NCBI RefSeq assembly: GCF_024697385.1
Contig: NZ_JAILFV010000204.1
Coordinates: forward strand, 1-38,562
Source of the DNA: Anaerovibrio sp.
Lineage (GTDB): Bacteria > Bacillota > Negativicutes > Selenomonadales > Selenomonadaceae
Direction of reading: 5' to 3'
Length of the DNA stretch: 38,562 nt
The notes beneath the pieces were generated by a model, which saw nothing but the letters and a program-made list of their open reading frames with translations, made no database searches and had not been told where the DNA came from. Positions 1 to 11,814 of this stretch are shown piece by piece. Both the position numbers and the translations under genes were made by a program. How positions within the stretch are numbered: position 1 is the stretch's first letter; each line of letters starts with the position of its first letter.

Positions 1-84
1 TGATGCCAAGAAATTTTCACCACCTTCACCGTTCAAATATGCCATAACAACTTTTTTCTTAAATTCAAAGCTATATTTAGACAT
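1..84 (-). CDS. N-terminus of IS3-family (IS150-like) transposase OrfA, truncated by window edge
   Basis: Reverse complement reads MSKYSFEFKKKVVMAYLNGEGGENFLAS..., typical of IS3-family OrfA HTH N-termini; the adjacent sequence looks like an IS terminus. Confidence 0.75.
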   Translation of the reverse strand, partial: MSKYSFEFKKKVVMAYLNGEGGENFLAS

Positions 85-141
85 AAAAATACCGACCTCC
101 AATCGTTAGATTTTATGGTCTAACTTTTGGGGGTCGGTACA
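1..141 (-). mobile_element. Terminal part of an IS3-like insertion sequence; outer end near 141
   Basis: On the minus strand the element begins TGTACCGACCCCCAAAAGTTAGACC... (TG terminus), contains an inverted repeat (accgacctcc 91-100 / gggtcggt 131-138; gttaga / tctaac), then the transposase start. Confidence 0.7.
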
Positions 142-185
142 CATAAGCCTTCCGTTACGCTTTTTTAAATTTACGGTGTAACTGT

Positions 186-3100
186 TTATTCAGCAGCAGC
201 TTCAGCTTCTGCCTCAACGGTTTTCTCCGGCTCATCGTCGTAGACAACCTTGATATTACGATAACAGCTCATCCCTGTACCGGCAGGAATCAGCTTACCA
301 ATAATAACATTTTCCTTAAGACCCAAAAGCGGATCAACCTTACCCTTAATAGCGGCATCAGTCAGGACACGGGTAGTTTCCTGGAAGGATGCAGCTGACA
401 GGAAGGAATCTGTAGCCAAAGCTGCCTTGGTAATACCCAAAAGAATTGGTTTTGCTACAGCCGGCTCCTTGCCTTCAGCAATAGCCTTGGTATTTGCAGT
501 CTCAAAGCTGTTGATATCAACATATTCGCCTGGCAGGAAATCGGTGCCTCCGTGGGCATCAATACGAACCTTATGAAGCATCTGGCGAACCATAACCTCA
601 ATATGCTTATCATTAATACCAACACCCTGCTGCTTATAAACCTTCTGAACCTCATATACGAGATAATTCTGGGTTTCCTTAAGTCCGCAGACACGAAGGA
701 TGTCGTGTGGATTGATTGAACCTTCAGTAATCTTGTCACCAGGCTTGATATAATCACCATCATGTGTAGCAAGACGGGAATTAAATGGCAATACATATTC
801 CTTGAACTTGCTTGGGTCATCCTTAGGAGTGATGGTAACAGTGAAGATTTTATCCTTCTCTGCCACGGTAACATCGCCCTCGATTTCGGCAATAATAGCA
901 TTATGCTTAGGCTTTCTTGCCTCAAATAATTCCTCAACACGAGGAAGACCCTGGGTAATATCATCACCACCGGCGACACCGCCGGAATGGAATGTACGCA
1001 TTGTAAGCTGAGTACCAGGCTCACCGATGGACTGTGCAGCGATTATACCTACAGCCTCACCTACATTAACCTTGGTAGCATTGGCCAGGTCACGGCCATA
1101 GCACTTGATGCAGACTCCATACTGTGACTTACAGGTCAGTACACTTCTGATGGAAACCTTGGTACGGACCTTGCAGATTTCCTCAGCCAAAGCCTCATCA
1201 ATATCATCATTAATGGAAGCAATCTTTTTGCCACTCTTAGGATCAATGATATCCTCAGCCAATACACGGCCCAGAATCCTGTCCTTCAGCGGTTCAATCA
1301 CACCACTGCCCTCAACGATGGCCTCAACCTCGATACCGCGTATATTGTTATTACGAACCTTAACTTCCTTGGCATCACTGGACAAAACAGCCTCGATGTA
1401 CTCCTCGGTGAGAGGTACACCTGCCGGAATAATTTCGACACCATTGCTGTCGAATACGGCCTCAGTAGTATTCTTGCCCATCATCTGAGCTATCATTGCA
1501 GCCTTAATGGACTTTCTGATGTTTTCATCAGGAGTCCCCAACTTGATGGTTTCTGTAGCAGCTGCATTGGAGATATCAGCATCATTGCTTGAAGATGAAC
1601 CGCACAGAACTATCTCAGACAGTCCGGCTTCGCCAATAACCTTAAGAGCTGCTTCATCAAGGGTATTATTCTTGCTGAGGAGAATCTCTCCGGTTTCAGG
1701 GCTGACAACATCTGCAGCCAAAACGCGACCTTCCAGGTTTTCCTTGAGCTCCTCAACAGCTGCTGTAGCTGATACAGCCAGTTTAGCACGCTCACGCACC
1801 AGATTGATACCAACTACATCACAGTCTTCCTCACGCACAATAACATCCTGGGCAACATCGACCAAACGACGGGTTAGATAACCGGAGTCAGCAGTTCTCA
1901 GTGCCGTATCAGCCAAACCCTTACGGGCACCATGAGAAGAAATGAAGTAATCGGATACTGATAATCCTTCACGGAAGTTTGCCGTAATTGGAATCTCAAT
2001 TGTCTTACCGGATGGGTCTGCCATCAGGCCACGCATACCGGCCAGCTGACGCATCTGTGACTTGTTACCACGGGCACCGGAGTCAGCCATCATGTAAATT
2101 GGATTGAATGGCTCGTTGTCCGCATAATTATCATACATTGCATCAGCCACCTGATTGGTAGCTTCATCCCAAACCTTGCAAACCTTCTTGTAGCGTTCCT
2201 CATCACTGATAAGACCACGCTCAAACTGGCGCTGGGTCTTCTTTACCTTGGCCTCTGCCTCATCCAACAGGGACTGCTTCTTCTCAGGAACCTTAATATC
2301 AGATATGGCTACTGTCATGCCTGCAATACAAGCATAATGATATCCAAGATTCTTGACATTATCTATTACAACAGCAGTTTCACTGGCACCAAGTGTCTTA
2401 AAGCATTTATCTACCAGCTTGCCCAACTGCTTTTTATTCATGAGCATACCCAGTGACCACTCACCGGTCTCCTTGTCCTGACTGTACTGGCGTACTGCCT
2501 TAGGCAATGTCTCATTGAATATCATACGGCCAAGGGATGTACGGACAAGTCCATAGTCAGTAACATTGCCCTCATCATCAGTTTCCTTTATACGAACCTT
2601 GATTTCAGCCTGTATATCCAGTTCCTGATGCTGATATGCCAAAAGGGCCTCATTAATTCCGGTAAAGATCTTTCCTTCACCTACAACAGGTCTTCCCTGG
2701 CTGGAATTTCTGACAGCAGTCAAATAGTATGATCCAAGCACCATATCCTGGGATGGTACGATAATAGGGCCACCATCCTTAGGGGCCAGTATATGATTGG
2801 CTGCCAACATCAGGACACGGGCTTCCGCCTGTGCCTCAGCAGACAATGGAAGATGAATGGCCATCTGGTCACCATCAAAGTCAGCGTTATATGCAGTACA
2901 AGCCAATGGATGCAATTTCAGGGCACGACCCTCGGTCAATACAGGTTCAAAGGCCTGAATACCAAGTCGATGCAGTGTTGGTGCACGGTTCAGAAGAACC
3001 GGATGCTCCTTGATTACACCCTCCAGAACATCCCATACTTCGTCCTTAGCACGCTCAACCATACGCTTTGCAGATTTAATATTATGTGCAATCCCGTCAG

Positions 3101-4322
3101 AAACCAGACGCTTCATAACAAATGGCTTAAAGAGTTCCAGTGCCATCTCCTTTGGCAGACCACACTGATGAAGCTTAAGCTCTGGTCCGACAACGATAAC
3201 AGAACGTCCGGAATAATCTACACGCTTACCAAGAAGGTTCTGGCGGAAACGCCCTTGCTTACCCTTGAGCATATCTGAAAGGGACTTCAGCGGACGGTTA
3301 CCAGGACCTGTTACAGGACGCCCACGACGACCATTATCTATTAAGGCATCTACAGCCTCCTGAAGCATACGCTTCTCGTTCCTGACAATAATATCAGGTG
3401 CATGAAGCTCCAACAGGCGTTTCAGACGATTGTTTCTGTTGATTACACGACGATAAAGGTCATTCAGGTCGGAGGTTGCAAAACGGCCACCATCCAACTG
3501 TACCATAGGACGAAGCTCCGGTGGAATGACCGGTACAACATCCATTATCATCCATGAAGGCTTGTTACCAGATTTGCGGAAGGCTTCTACCACCTCAAGA
3601 CGGCGTATCAACTTCAACCTCTTCTGCTGGCTGGTTGCTTCGCGTAATGCTTCGGTAAGGCATTTGTGAAGCTTGTCCAGATTTGTTATCAAGCCTTCTT
3701 CAGGATTCTGCTCCTCCTCAGGAAGATCAGCCTCCAGTCTGAGAAGCAATTCCTTAATGGCCTCAGCACCCATACCTACCCTGAAGGAATTAGGATCATA
3801 CTTCCCGCGTTCTTCCATATATTCTTTTTCGCTGAGTACCTCCGGCTCGATATCCTCAAACCGTTTTTTCGCCTGATCGGTGCTGCTTACACCGTCCACC
3901 GTACCATGGTCAAGAACTACAAAGGCAGCAAAGTACAATACCTTTTCCAATTTTCTTGGGGCAATATTTAATATCAGCCCAAGACGGCTTGGAATTCCCT
4001 TAAAATACCAGATATGGGATACCGGTGCAGCCAGCTCGATGTGCCCCATTCTCTCACGGCGAACCTTGGCACGGGTTACCTCAACACCACAACGCTCACA
4101 AATAGTTCCCTTATGGCGTATTCTCTTATATTTTCCACAATGACATTCCCAGTCGCGGGTTGGTCCAAAAATTCTCTCGCAGAAAAGCCCTGCAGTTTCC
4201 GGCTTTAAAGTACGATAATTAATAGTTTCCGGCTTAGTAACCTCACCATAAGACCATTCCCTGATTTTATCTGGGGAAGCCAGACCTATACGCATTGAAT
4301 CAAAATTATTTACATCCAACAA
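186..4322 (-). CDS. rpoC: DNA-directed RNA polymerase subunit beta'
   Basis: 1378 aa ORF with [16 protein letters not shown] catalytic motif, N-terminal zinc motif [23 protein letters not shown] and C-terminal [28 protein letters not shown]. Confidence 0.99.
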   Translation of the reverse strand: MLDVNNFDSMRIGLASPDKIREWSYGEVTKPETINYRTLKPETAGLFCERIFGPTRDWECHCGKYKRIRHKGTICERCGVEVTRAKVRRERMGHIELAAPVSHIWYFKGIPSRLGLILNIAPRKLEKVLYFAAFVVLDHGTVDGVSSTDQAKKRFEDIEPEVLSEKEYMEERGKYDPNSFRVGMGAEAIKELLLRLEADLPEEEQNPEEGLITNLDKLHKCLTEALREATSQQKRLKLIRRLEVVEAFRKSGNKPSWMIMDVVPVIPPELRPMVQLDGGRFATSDLNDLYRRVINRNNRLKRLLELHAPDIIVRNEKRMLQEAVDALIDNGRRGRPVTGPGNRPLKSLSDMLKGKQGRFRQNLLGKRVDYSGRSVIVVGPELKLHQCGLPKEMALELFKPFVMKRLVSDGIAHNIKSAKRMVERAKDEVWDVLEGVIKEHPVLLNRAPTLHRLGIQAFEPVLTEGRALKLHPLACTAYNADFDGDQMAIHLPLSAEAQAEARVLMLAANHILAPKDGGPIIVPSQDMVLGSYYLTAVRNSSQGRPVVGEGKIFTGINEALLAYQHQELDIQAEIKVRIKETDDEGNVTDYGLVRTSLGRMIFNETLPKAVRQYSQDKETGEWSLGMLMNKKQLGKLVDKCFKTLGASETAVVIDNVKNLGYHYACIAGMTVAISDIKVPEKKQSLLDEAEAKVKKTQRQFERGLISDEERYKKVCKVWDEATNQVADAMYDNYADNEPFNPIYMMADSGARGNKSQMRQLAGMRGLMADPSGKTIEIPITANFREGLSVSDYFISSHGARKGLADTALRTADSGYLTRRLVDVAQDVIVREEDCDVVGINLVRERAKLAVSATAAVEELKENLEGRVLAADVVSPETGEILLSKNNTLDEAALKVIGEAGLSEIVLCGSSSSNDADISNAAATETIKLGTPDENIRKSIKAAMIAQMMGKNTTEAVFDSNGVEIIPAGVPLTEEYIEAVLSSDAKEVKVRNNNIRGIEVEAIVEGSGVIEPLKDRILGRVLAEDIIDPKSGKKIASINDDIDEALAEEICKVRTKVSIRSVLTCKSQYGVCIKCYGRDLANATKVNVGEAVGIIAAQSIGEPGTQLTMRTFHSGGVAGGDDITQGLPRVEELFEARKPKHNAIIAEIEGDVTVAEKDKIFTVTITPKDDPSKFKEYVLPFNSRLATHDGDYIKPGDKITEGSINPHDILRVCGLKETQNYLVYEVQKVYKQQGVGINDKHIEVMVRQMLHKVRIDAHGGTDFLPGEYVDINSFETANTKAIAEGKEPAVAKPILLGITKAALATDSFLSAASFQETTRVLTDAAIKGKVDPLLGLKENVIIGKLIPAGTGMSCYRNIKVVYDDEPEKTVEAEAEAAAE

Positions 4323-4342
4323 GGGCGTGTCACTCCCTTCCC

Positions 4343-7300
4343 TTAATCATTACTATCATCATCAGCGGCATCAACATTCACAATCAGATCGTTATCAGAA
4401 TAACTGTCCTCTGTTTCATTTTCATCAGAGTATTCATCAGATTCCTGTACCGTAGCAGAATCATCCACTCCGTTTACATCAACCCCAAGTTCATTGGCAG
4501 CATCCTTGATGTCGTCATCATCATCCTGTACCAGAATTTCATTGGCATTTTCATCCTGAACCTTGATATCAAGACCGATACTCTGCAATTCCTTAATAAG
4601 AACCTTAAAGGATTCAGGAACACCAGGCTCTGGTATATTCTCTCCCTTGACAATGGATTCATAGGTTTTAACACGGCCTACAACATCATCAGACTTAACA
4701 GTCAGTATCTCCTGAAGAGTGTATGCAGCGCCATATGCTTCCAGGGCCCATACCTCCATCTCACCGAAACGCTGACCACCAAACTGTGCCTTACCACCCA
4801 GCGGCTGCTGAGTTACAAGGGAGTATGGACCAACAGAACGGGCATGAATCTTATCATCAACCAGATGATGCAGCTTCAGCATATAAACGCAGCCCACAGT
4901 AACCTTGTTCTTGAATGGCTCACCTGTACGGCCATCATACAAAACAGTCTTTGCATCTTCATCCATACCGGATGCACGGATAGTATCAAATACATCTTTT
5001 TCACGGGCACCATCAAATACCGGTGTTGCAATGTGAACACCTGCAACATCAGACTTAGGCATACCATACTTATCGAAATCATATCCTATATCACGGAGAC
5101 GCTGTTCTACAGTTGGATCACCGTTTTTAATCTGAGTACCGATATTTCTTACAGCCATACCCAAATGTGTTTCCAGTATCTGTCCAATGTTCATTCGTGA
5201 AGGCACGCCCAAAGGATTCAATACCACATCAACCGGAGTACCATCCGGCAGGAATGGCATATCCTCTTCACGCATGATACGGGAAACTACACCCTTATTA
5301 CCATGACGGCCGGACATCTTATCACCAACAGAAATCTTTCTCTTCTGGGCAATATAAACACGGACCATATTATTGACGCCAGGATTAAGCTCATCGTTAT
5401 TTTCACGGCTGTATACCTTGACATCTACAATCTTACCTGCCTCGCCATGCGGAACACGCAGTGAGGTATCACGGACCTCTCTGGCCTTCTCACCGAAGAT
5501 TGCCCGCAACAGGCGCTCCTCAGCAGACAGCTCAGTCTCTCCCTTTGGAGTAACCTTGCCCACCAGGATATCACCGGTTCTCACCTCAGCACCTATGCGG
5601 ATGATACCATTCTCATCCAGATCCTTGAGATTTTCCTCGGAAACATTTGGGATATCCCTTGTAATTTCCTCTGGCCCCAGCTTGGTATCACGGGCTTCAC
5701 AGTCATATTCCTCAATATGAATGGATGTATAAATATCCCTCTTTACAAGGTTTTCACTAAGGAGAATAGCATCCTCGTAGTTATAACCTTCCCAAGGCAT
5801 ATACGCAACAATAATATTATAACCCAGGGCCAGCTCACCGTGGTCGGTCGCCGGACCATCAGCTATAGGCTGTCCTGCCTCAACCTTGTCCCCCTTGAAT
5901 ACGATAGGGAGCTGATTAATACATGTTCCCTGATTGGAGCGCATAAACTTCTGCAGCTTATACTCATCCATATCACCGGATTTTGTACGAATTACGATTT
6001 TATCAGCACTTACAGACTGGACCTTACCTGAATTCCTTGCCAGGATCATGACTCCTGAGTCACAGGCAGCCTTATATTCCATGCCGGTACCAACCAAAGG
6101 TGCCTGAGTCCGCAAAAGCGGTACAGCCTGACGCTGCATGTTTGCACCCATCAGAGCACGGTTGGCATCATCGTTTTCAAGGAATGGTATCATTGCTGTT
6201 GCAATGGAAACAACCTGCTTTGGTGAAACATCCATGTAGTCAACCTTTTCACGGCGCACCTCAGTGGTCTCCTCGTGAACACGGGCTACTACACGCTCAT
6301 TTACAAACCAGTCATTCTCATCCAATGGCTCATTGGCCTGAGCAATGATCAAGGTATCCTCAGCATCAGCTGTAATATATTTAACCTCATTGGTAACACG
6401 CTTTTTATCCTTATCAATACGGCGATATGGAGTCTCCATAAAGCCATACTTATTAATACGGGCATAATTGGACAGTGAACCAATCAAACCGATATTAGGA
6501 CCTTCAGGGGTCTCAATAGGACACATACGGCCGTAATGGGAATTATGAACATCACGAACCTCAAATCCTGCACGCTCTCTGGAAAGACCACCAGGTCCCA
6601 GGGCAGACAAACGACGCTTATGGGTAAGCTCAGCCAAAGGATTGTGCTGGTCCATAAACTGTGACAGCTGTGATGAACCAAAGAATTCCTTAATGGCAGC
6701 CACTACAGGACGAATATTAATAAGATTCTGGACAGCAGAAATATCCTCCTGGGTTGACATGCGCTCGCGAACTACACGCTCCATACGGGTCAGGCCTATA
6801 CGGAACTGATTCTGAAGGAGTTCACCTACAGAACGCACGCGACGATTTCCCAGATGGTCGATATCATCTGTTCTTCCCACACCATGCATAAGGTTAATGA
6901 GATAACTGATTGAAGCAATAATATCATTAACTGCGATAGTGCGCTTCTTATCAATCAGGGTTGGAGAACAAATCATCTCAAGAGTATTCCCCTCATCATC
7001 CAACTTCACAGTAATGGTAATGGCCTTATTTTCACCAAATATTGCCTTTTCCTGTTCAACAGTGATTTCATCGACAAAATCCTGACTGATTATCTCGTTG
7101 GCAGGAATAATGATCTCTCCGGTTTCCTGATCCACCAATGGTTCAAGGAGTACCTGTCCTACCAGACGGTACTTCCAGCCCAATTTTTTTGTGATTTTAT
7201 GCCGGCCAACAGTAGCCAAATCATAACGCTTCTTATCGAAGAAGAGACTGCGCAGCATCTGGCGGGCATTATCCACATTGAATGGTTCACCCTGACGCAG

Positions 7301-8179
7301 GCGCTTGTATATTTCATCCAGGGCAACTTCTTCTATAGGCCTGTCCTGATCAGCTTCAGTACTATCGCGCTCCAATGTTGCGGCTATAGCCGGATCATTA
7401 TTAAAGAGTGCCATGATTTCCTCGCTGGTACCAAAGGACAAATCAGAGGTAATCACCTCAATATGATCCTCATTTCGACCTGTCTCAGCTGCACTGGCAG
7501 TTCCATCCTCTATCTGCTGCAATCTGATCTTTTCTGCCTTATTAATGCAGTCAAGTGCCCTAAGGAAAACAGTTACAGGCAGTTTACGGGTCCTGTCTAT
7601 ACGAACTGAAATCACATCATTGGCATCTGTTTCCAGTTCGATCCATGCCCCGCGATTTGGTATGACTGTAGCATTGAACAGGGATTTACCGGATGAATCC
7701 ACATTCACCTCATAATAAGCTCCCGGAGAACGAACAAGCTGACTTACGATAACGCGCTCAGCACCATTGATTACAAAAGTGCCTGAGCTGGTCATCAGGG
7801 GGAAATCTCCCATAAAAATCTCACTGTCATGAAATTCTCCATTTTCCTTGTTAATGCGACGAACCTTAACCCTGAGAGGTGCTGAATAAGTTGCATCCCT
7901 CTCCTTGCTCTCCTCGAGGCCATATTTTGGCTCTCCCAGAGAATAATCCAAGAGTCTTAATTCAATCTTGTTCTGGAAATCAGTAATAGGGGAAATATCC
8001 TCAAATATTTCCATAAGACCTGTTCCCTTGGTCCCCTTTTCCACATCACCAATAAACCACTCATAAGACTTACGCTGAATGTCCAGCAAATGAGGCATTT
8101 CCATGACCTCTTTAATCTTGGCATAGCTATACCTGGTTCGTTTGCCTACCGGCACAGGATGAAACATTAAGTACTTCAC
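4343..8179 (-). CDS. rpoB: DNA-directed RNA polymerase subunit beta
   Basis: 1278 aa ORF; contains [42 protein letters not shown] and [22 protein letters not shown]. Confidence 0.99.
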   Translation of the reverse strand: MKYLMFHPVPVGKRTRYSYAKIKEVMEMPHLLDIQRKSYEWFIGDVEKGTKGTGLMEIFEDISPITDFQNKIELRLLDYSLGEPKYGLEESKERDATYSAPLRVKVRRINKENGEFHDSEIFMGDFPLMTSSGTFVINGAERVIVSQLVRSPGAYYEVNVDSSGKSLFNATVIPNRGAWIELETDANDVISVRIDRTRKLPVTVFLRALDCINKAEKIRLQQIEDGTASAAETGRNEDHIEVITSDLSFGTSEEIMALFNNDPAIAATLERDSTEADQDRPIEEVALDEIYKRLRQGEPFNVDNARQMLRSLFFDKKRYDLATVGRHKITKKLGWKYRLVGQVLLEPLVDQETGEIIIPANEIISQDFVDEITVEQEKAIFGENKAITITVKLDDEGNTLEMICSPTLIDKKRTIAVNDIIASISYLINLMHGVGRTDDIDHLGNRRVRSVGELLQNQFRIGLTRMERVVRERMSTQEDISAVQNLINIRPVVAAIKEFFGSSQLSQFMDQHNPLAELTHKRRLSALGPGGLSRERAGFEVRDVHNSHYGRMCPIETPEGPNIGLIGSLSNYARINKYGFMETPYRRIDKDKKRVTNEVKYITADAEDTLIIAQANEPLDENDWFVNERVVARVHEETTEVRREKVDYMDVSPKQVVSIATAMIPFLENDDANRALMGANMQRQAVPLLRTQAPLVGTGMEYKAACDSGVMILARNSGKVQSVSADKIVIRTKSGDMDEYKLQKFMRSNQGTCINQLPIVFKGDKVEAGQPIADGPATDHGELALGYNIIVAYMPWEGYNYEDAILLSENLVKRDIYTSIHIEEYDCEARDTKLGPEEITRDIPNVSEENLKDLDENGIIRIGAEVRTGDILVGKVTPKGETELSAEERLLRAIFGEKAREVRDTSLRVPHGEAGKIVDVKVYSRENNDELNPGVNNMVRVYIAQKRKISVGDKMSGRHGNKGVVSRIMREEDMPFLPDGTPVDVVLNPLGVPSRMNIGQILETHLGMAVRNIGTQIKNGDPTVEQRLRDIGYDFDKYGMPKSDVAGVHIATPVFDGAREKDVFDTIRASGMDEDAKTVLYDGRTGEPFKNKVTVGCVYMLKLHHLVDDKIHARSVGPYSLVTQQPLGGKAQFGGQRFGEMEVWALEAYGAAYTLQEILTVKSDDVVGRVKTYESIVKGENIPEPGVPESFKVLIKELQSIGLDIKVQDENANEILVQDDDDDIKDAANELGVDVNGVDDSATVQESDEYSDENETEDSYSDNDLIVNVDAADDDSND

Positions 8180-8249
8180 TCCTTAGCTAAAAATAACAAA
8201 AATGACAAAAAATCCGCACACGAAAAATAAACAGATTCACAACACCTCT

Positions 8250-8309
8250 TCATGGGCTAAAACCACACGACGCATTGCCAAATGTTTAATAACACCTGAT
8301 GAATCCATT
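8250..8309 (-). CDS. Candidate leader small ORF (19 aa, MDSSGVIKHFGNASCGFSP) upstream of rpoB
   Basis: AAGGAG-TATTAA-ATG spacing on the minus strand followed by an open 19-codon frame ending TGA; not in the supplied ORF track because of its size. Confidence 0.25.
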
Positions 8310-8388
8310 TAATACTCCTTGCACGAACTTAATTTACTTGTTTTCGCGATATTAATCGCAGCTACAGTTACTCATTTTGTAGCAATTA

Positions 8389-8417
8389 ATTTTACCAATA
8401 TTATATGGCTGTGTCAA
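8389..8417 (-). promoter_or_regulatory. Putative sigma-A promoter for rpoBC
   Basis: Minus strand TTGACA (8417-8412), 17-nt spacer, TAAAAT (8394-8389); lies between the rplL terminator and the rpoB start. Confidence 0.65.
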
Positions 8418-8532
8418 GAAAAACATGCTAATTAATAGTATTTTTTTGAATGCATCGCACAAACACAGTGATTACATTCTTGCTTCTGGAAAAATTCAAT
8501 TTAAATAGATACGGATTAAAACAAATATAAAT

Positions 8533-8568
8533 AAAAAAGCTGTGAAAATGATTGCTCATTTTCACAGC
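8533..8568 (-). terminator. Intrinsic terminator/attenuator between rplL and rpoB
   Basis: 13-bp perfect stem GCTGTGAAAATGA/TCATTTTCACAGC with 4-nt loop, followed by TTTTTT on the minus strand. Confidence 0.85.
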
Positions 8569-8600
8569 CAATTTACAGTTTAATATTAGCTAAACCAGAA

Positions 8601-8969
8601 TTACTTCAACTCTACAGTTGCACCAGCAGCCTCGAGGGAGCTCTTCAGAGCCTCAGCATCAGCCTTGGAGATACCTTCCTTGATTGGAGCAGGAGCACCA
8701 TCAACGAGAGCCTTTGCTTCCTTCAGGCCAAGACCGGTAGCCTCACGAACAGCCTTGATTACGTTGATCTTGCCAGCGCCAGCCTCTTTCAGGATTACAT
8801 CAAACTCGGACTTCTCGCCAGCAGCGCCACCCTCAGCAGGAGCAGCAGCAGCTACAGCAACAGGAGCAGCAGCGGATACGCCGAACTTCTCCTCAGCAGC
8901 CTTTACGAGCTCGGAAAGCTCAAGAACAGTCAAGTTACCAATTGCCTCTAAGATTTCTTCATTAGTCAT
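8601..8969 (-). CDS. rplL: 50S ribosomal protein L7/L12
   Basis: [35 protein letters not shown]...; start chosen at the ATG preceded by GGAGGAAAT. Confidence 0.97.
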   Translation of the reverse strand: MTNEEILEAIGNLTVLELSELVKAAEEKFGVSAAAPVAVAAAAPAEGGAAGEKSEFDVILKEAGAGKINVIKAVREATGLGLKEAKALVDGAPAPIKEGISKADAEALKSSLEAAGATVELK

Positions 8970-9031
8970 TTTTATTTCCTCCAATTATAAACATTAATTT
9001 CTTTTTTAATAATATTTAAGCAGCAGTGAGC

Positions 9032-9580
9032 TTAAGCGGATGCCTGCTCTTCCTTCTGCTTGCGTACTGCATCAAGCACATTGACAATGCTGCGAAGCAT
9101 AGCACCCATAACGCCAACGGTATTGGATACAGGAGCCTGCATACTGCCAAGCAGCTTGCCGATAAGGACTTCTCTGGAAGGCAGGGCAGCAATAGCCTTA
9201 ACCTCATCAGGAGTTACGACCTTACCTTCAACGATACCACCCTTTACTACCAGCTTTTCCTCTTCAGCCAGGTTGTTCTTCTTGATAAACTCACTTATTA
9301 CCTTTGCAGGAGCAACAGCATCATCTGCAGAATACGCCATAGCAGTAGTGCCCTCGAGGAATGGAACCATCTCATCAAGGCCTGCCTCCTGGGCAGCAAT
9401 ACGAGTCATAGTGTTTTTAATTACATGGTAGGTAACACCAGCTTTACGAAGCTCTACACGCAACGCAGTATCCTGAGCAACAGTTAATCCCTTATAGGAA
9501 GTAATAACAGCGCCCTTGGAGCTGGTGAGAATTTCTTTCAAGTTAGCAACAATTGCCTTCTTCTGTTCTGTAACAGCCAT
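9032..9580 (-). CDS. rplJ: 50S ribosomal protein L10
   Basis: MAVTEQKKAIVANLKEILTSSKGAVITSYKGLTV...; synteny with rplL and rplA. Confidence 0.97.
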   Translation of the reverse strand: MAVTEQKKAIVANLKEILTSSKGAVITSYKGLTVAQDTALRVELRKAGVTYHVIKNTMTRIAAQEAGLDEMVPFLEGTTAMAYSADDAVAPAKVISEFIKKNNLAEEEKLVVKGGIVEGKVVTPDEVKAIAALPSREVLIGKLLGSMQAPVSNTVGVMGAMLRSIVNVLDAVRKQKEEQASA

Positions 9581-9584
9581 GAAT

Positions 9585-9756
9585 ACACCTCCTTTTCAAA
9601 AATATAAAGAGCAAAAACGGCCTCCGGCTGATTCACCGGAGGCCGCATATTCATGCACACGCATCCGGCCTCGGCAGGCGTTCATCCTTTAAATGAAATA
9701 TTTTCATACCTGCTGTCTACAGCCATAGACTATTCTATTATACAGCCCGCAAAAAA
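9585..9756 (-). promoter_or_regulatory. Probable L10 leader (ribosomal protein autoregulatory mRNA element)
   Basis: Position between rplA and rplJ; several inverted repeats and a terminal GC-rich hairpin. Assigned mainly by position and established knowledge of L10 leaders. Confidence 0.6.
9613..9645 (-). terminator. Terminator-like hairpin at the 3' end of the L10 leader
   Basis: Perfect 10-bp stem CGGCCTCCGG/CCGGAGGCCG with 8-nt loop followed by TTTTTG on the minus strand, about 35 nt before the rplJ ATG. Confidence 0.75.
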
Positions 9757-10440
9757 TCAAGCATGTACTACCGGAACACCAGGTCCCATAGTGGAGCTGA
9801 TGGTCACGGAGCGGATATACTGACCCTTTGCAGCAGCCGGTTTTACTCTGATTAATGTATCCATCAAAGCATTAAGGTTTTCCACGAGCTTAGCAGCATC
9901 GAAGGAAGCCTTGCCGATAGGGCAATGTACATTACCAGCCTTATCAGTACGGTATTCAACCTTACCAGCCTTGATTTCGCTGATTGCCTTACCAAGATCC
10001 ATGGTTACAGTACCCAGTTTAGGGTTTGGCATCAAGCCTCTAGGACCGAGGATTTTACCAAGACGACCAACAGTACCCATCATATCAGGAGTAGCTACAG
10101 CGACATCAAAGTCAGTCCAGCCACCCTGGATCTTAGTTACGATTTCGTCAGAGCCTACGAAGTCTGCACCTGCAGCCTCTGCCTCTTCAACCTTTGCACC
10201 CTTTGCAAATACCAATACACGCTTGGATTTACCGGTGCCATGTGGCAGCACCATAGCGCCACGAACCTGCTGATCTGCATACTTAGGATCTACGCCCAAG
10301 CGTACATGGAGCTCAATGGTCTCGTCAAATTTTGCAGTAGCAGTCTTTTTAACGAGCTCTACAGCTTCCTCAACAGTGTAAACCTTACCAGCCTCAAGAA
10401 GCTTTACAGCATCCTGATACTTCTTACCTGCTTTTGCCAT
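9757..10440 (-). CDS. rplA: 50S ribosomal protein L1
   Basis: [32 protein letters not shown]...; conserved [13 protein letters not shown]. Confidence 0.98.
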   Translation of the reverse strand: MAKAGKKYQDAVKLLEAGKVYTVEEAVELVKKTATAKFDETIELHVRLGVDPKYADQQVRGAMVLPHGTGKSKRVLVFAKGAKVEEAEAAGADFVGSDEIVTKIQGGWTDFDVAVATPDMMGTVGRLGKILGPRGLMPNPKLGTVTMDLGKAISEIKAGKVEYRTDKAGNVHCPIGKASFDAAKLVENLNALMDTLIRVKPAAAKGQYIRSVTISSTMGPGVPVVHA

Positions 10441-10457
10441 TTCAAAAATTCTCCCTT

Positions 10458-10485
10458 CGTGGTAATAACGGATTTTCCTCCCACG
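10458..10485 (-). promoter_or_regulatory. Possible L1-binding mRNA element upstream of rplA
   Basis: Minus strand CGTGGGAGGAAAATCCGTTATTACCACG: CGTGG/CCACG stem with GGGAGG and CCGTTA segments in the rplK-rplA gap, resembling the element commonly seen there in Firmicutes (from memory). Confidence 0.45.
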
Positions 10486-10500
10486 GACACGAAACAGTTA

Positions 10501-10926
10501 TCAGTCAACGATTTCGATACCCATGCTGCGTGCAGTACCCTCGATCATACGAGTAGCAGCTTCAATGCTTGCAGCGTTCAAATCTGCCATCTTGGACTCA
10601 GCAATCTCCTGAGCCTTTGCACGAGGCAGCTTTGCAACCTTGTTCTTGTTAGGTTCACCAGAAGCCTTTGCCAGACCTGCAGCCTTCTTCAGAAGAACAG
10701 CAGCTGGAGGAGTCTTGGTGATAAAGGTAAAGGATCTATCCTCAAATACAGTAATTTCTACTGGAATGATAAGACCACTCTGCTTTGCAGTTCTCTCGTT
10801 AAATTCCTTAACGAAAGCCATGATGTTGACACCAGCCTGACCAAGGGCAGGACCTACTGGAGGAGCTGGAGTAGCCTTGCCGGCCTCAACCTGCAGCTTT
10901 ACCATCTTTGCAACTTTCTTAGCCAT
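10501..10926 (-). CDS. rplK: 50S ribosomal protein L11
   Basis: [46 protein letters not shown]... Confidence 0.98.
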   Translation of the reverse strand: MAKKVAKMVKLQVEAGKATPAPPVGPALGQAGVNIMAFVKEFNERTAKQSGLIIPVEITVFEDRSFTFITKTPPAAVLLKKAAGLAKASGEPNKNKVAKLPRAKAQEIAESKMADLNAASIEAATRMIEGTARSMGIEIVD

Positions 10927-10952
10927 TTTATATACACCTCCTTAAAAGGAAA

Positions 10953-11507
10953 TCAGCTTTTTTCTACCTGATTGAAATCAAGTTCAACAGGTGTTTCACG
11001 ACCAAACATCTCAATAAGGGCTTTGAGCTTCCCTTTTTCGTTGTCCACGGAAACAACCTTTGCTGCATAATCTTTAAATGAACCGGATTTAATTTTAATG
11101 AACTCACCAACCTCAACATCAATATTGATAACCGGCTTAACCGTTTCTTCTGACAAGCCCATCAAATTCAATATATTGGCCATCTGGTCTTCATCAATTG
11201 GCGTAGGATCAGTACCGGCACCGACAAACCCTGTAACGCCATCTGTATTTCGTACATCAAACCAAGTCTTTGCATTGACTATCATCTCTACGAATACATA
11301 ACCCGGGAAGAGCTTCCTCTTTATGACCTTTTCAACACCATTCTTCTTCTCGACCTCGTCCACAACCGGGACCAGTACATTGAAGATTTTGTCCTCCAGT
11401 CCTAAAGAGCTGACCTTCCTTTCCAGATTGGTCTTGACCTTATTTTCGTATCCGGAATAGGTATGCACAGCATACCAATGTCTTTCAAGTGTCTTTTCAG
11501 ATTCCAT
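10953..11507 (-). CDS. nusG: Transcription termination/antitermination protein NusG
   Basis: RHWYAVHTYSGYENKVKTNLERK...FPGYVFVEM; KOW-like C-terminus. Confidence 0.97.
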   Translation of the reverse strand: MESEKTLERHWYAVHTYSGYENKVKTNLERKVSSLGLEDKIFNVLVPVVDEVEKKNGVEKVIKRKLFPGYVFVEMIVNAKTWFDVRNTDGVTGFVGAGTDPTPIDEDQMANILNLMGLSEETVKPVINIDVEVGEFIKIKSGSFKDYAAKVVSVDNEKGKLKALIEMFGRETPVELDFNQVEKS

Positions 11508-11541
11508 ACATTTGGATGCAAGGCATCCCTACCCTCCAGTC

Positions 11542-11805
11542 TTAGCGTAAAATCAGATTAAACAACCTCGAAAAAAATGTATCACACACCCAGATAAGTG
11601 AGCATACGACAAATACAGTTATTGAAACAACAACTGTATATCTTGCCAATTCTTCCTTGGTGGACCAAGATACCTTTTTCATTTCAGCCGAAACTTCACG
11701 CAAAAACTGCATAGGGCTAAAACCTGAAGACTTCGTCTGAACTGCTGACGCTTTTTCTTCCGCCAATGCATTCACATCCTGTCTAATATTACAACCCTTA
11801 CACAA
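11542..11805 (-). CDS. secE: Preprotein translocase subunit SecE (start uncertain; ORF-track start is a TTG, GTG at 11775 is an alternative)
   Basis: FLREVSAEMKKVSWSTKEELARYTVVVSITVFVVCSLIWVCDTFF; located between rpmG and nusG. Confidence 0.93.
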   Translation of the reverse strand: MCKGCNIRQDVNALAEEKASAVQTKSSGFSPMQFLREVSAEMKKVSWSTKEELARYTVVVSITVFVVCSLIWVCDTFFSRLFNLILR

Positions 11806-11814
11806 AACTGCTGA

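Noticed and set aside
455-1024. 189-aa minus-strand ORF within rpoC in another frame
   Set aside because: Out-of-frame overlap fully inside rpoC; no motif support.
2793-3278. 161-aa plus-strand ORF opposite rpoC
   Set aside because: Overlaps the conserved rpoC catalytic region on the opposite strand; no independent support.
4343-4600. Highly acidic C-terminal tail of RpoB
   Set aside because: Acidic RpoB tails occur in other Firmicutes such as Bacillus; not distinctive without an alignment.
4295-5200. 301-aa plus-strand ORF opposite rpoB
   Set aside because: Antisense shadow of rpoB coding sequence; Ile/Asn/Cys-rich, no family motifs.
9925-10971. 348-aa plus-strand ORF opposite rplA-rplK
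   Set aside because: Antisense to well-conserved ribosomal protein genes, spans three minus-strand features, low-complexity Ser/Leu/Cys composition and no recognisable motif; shadow ORF.
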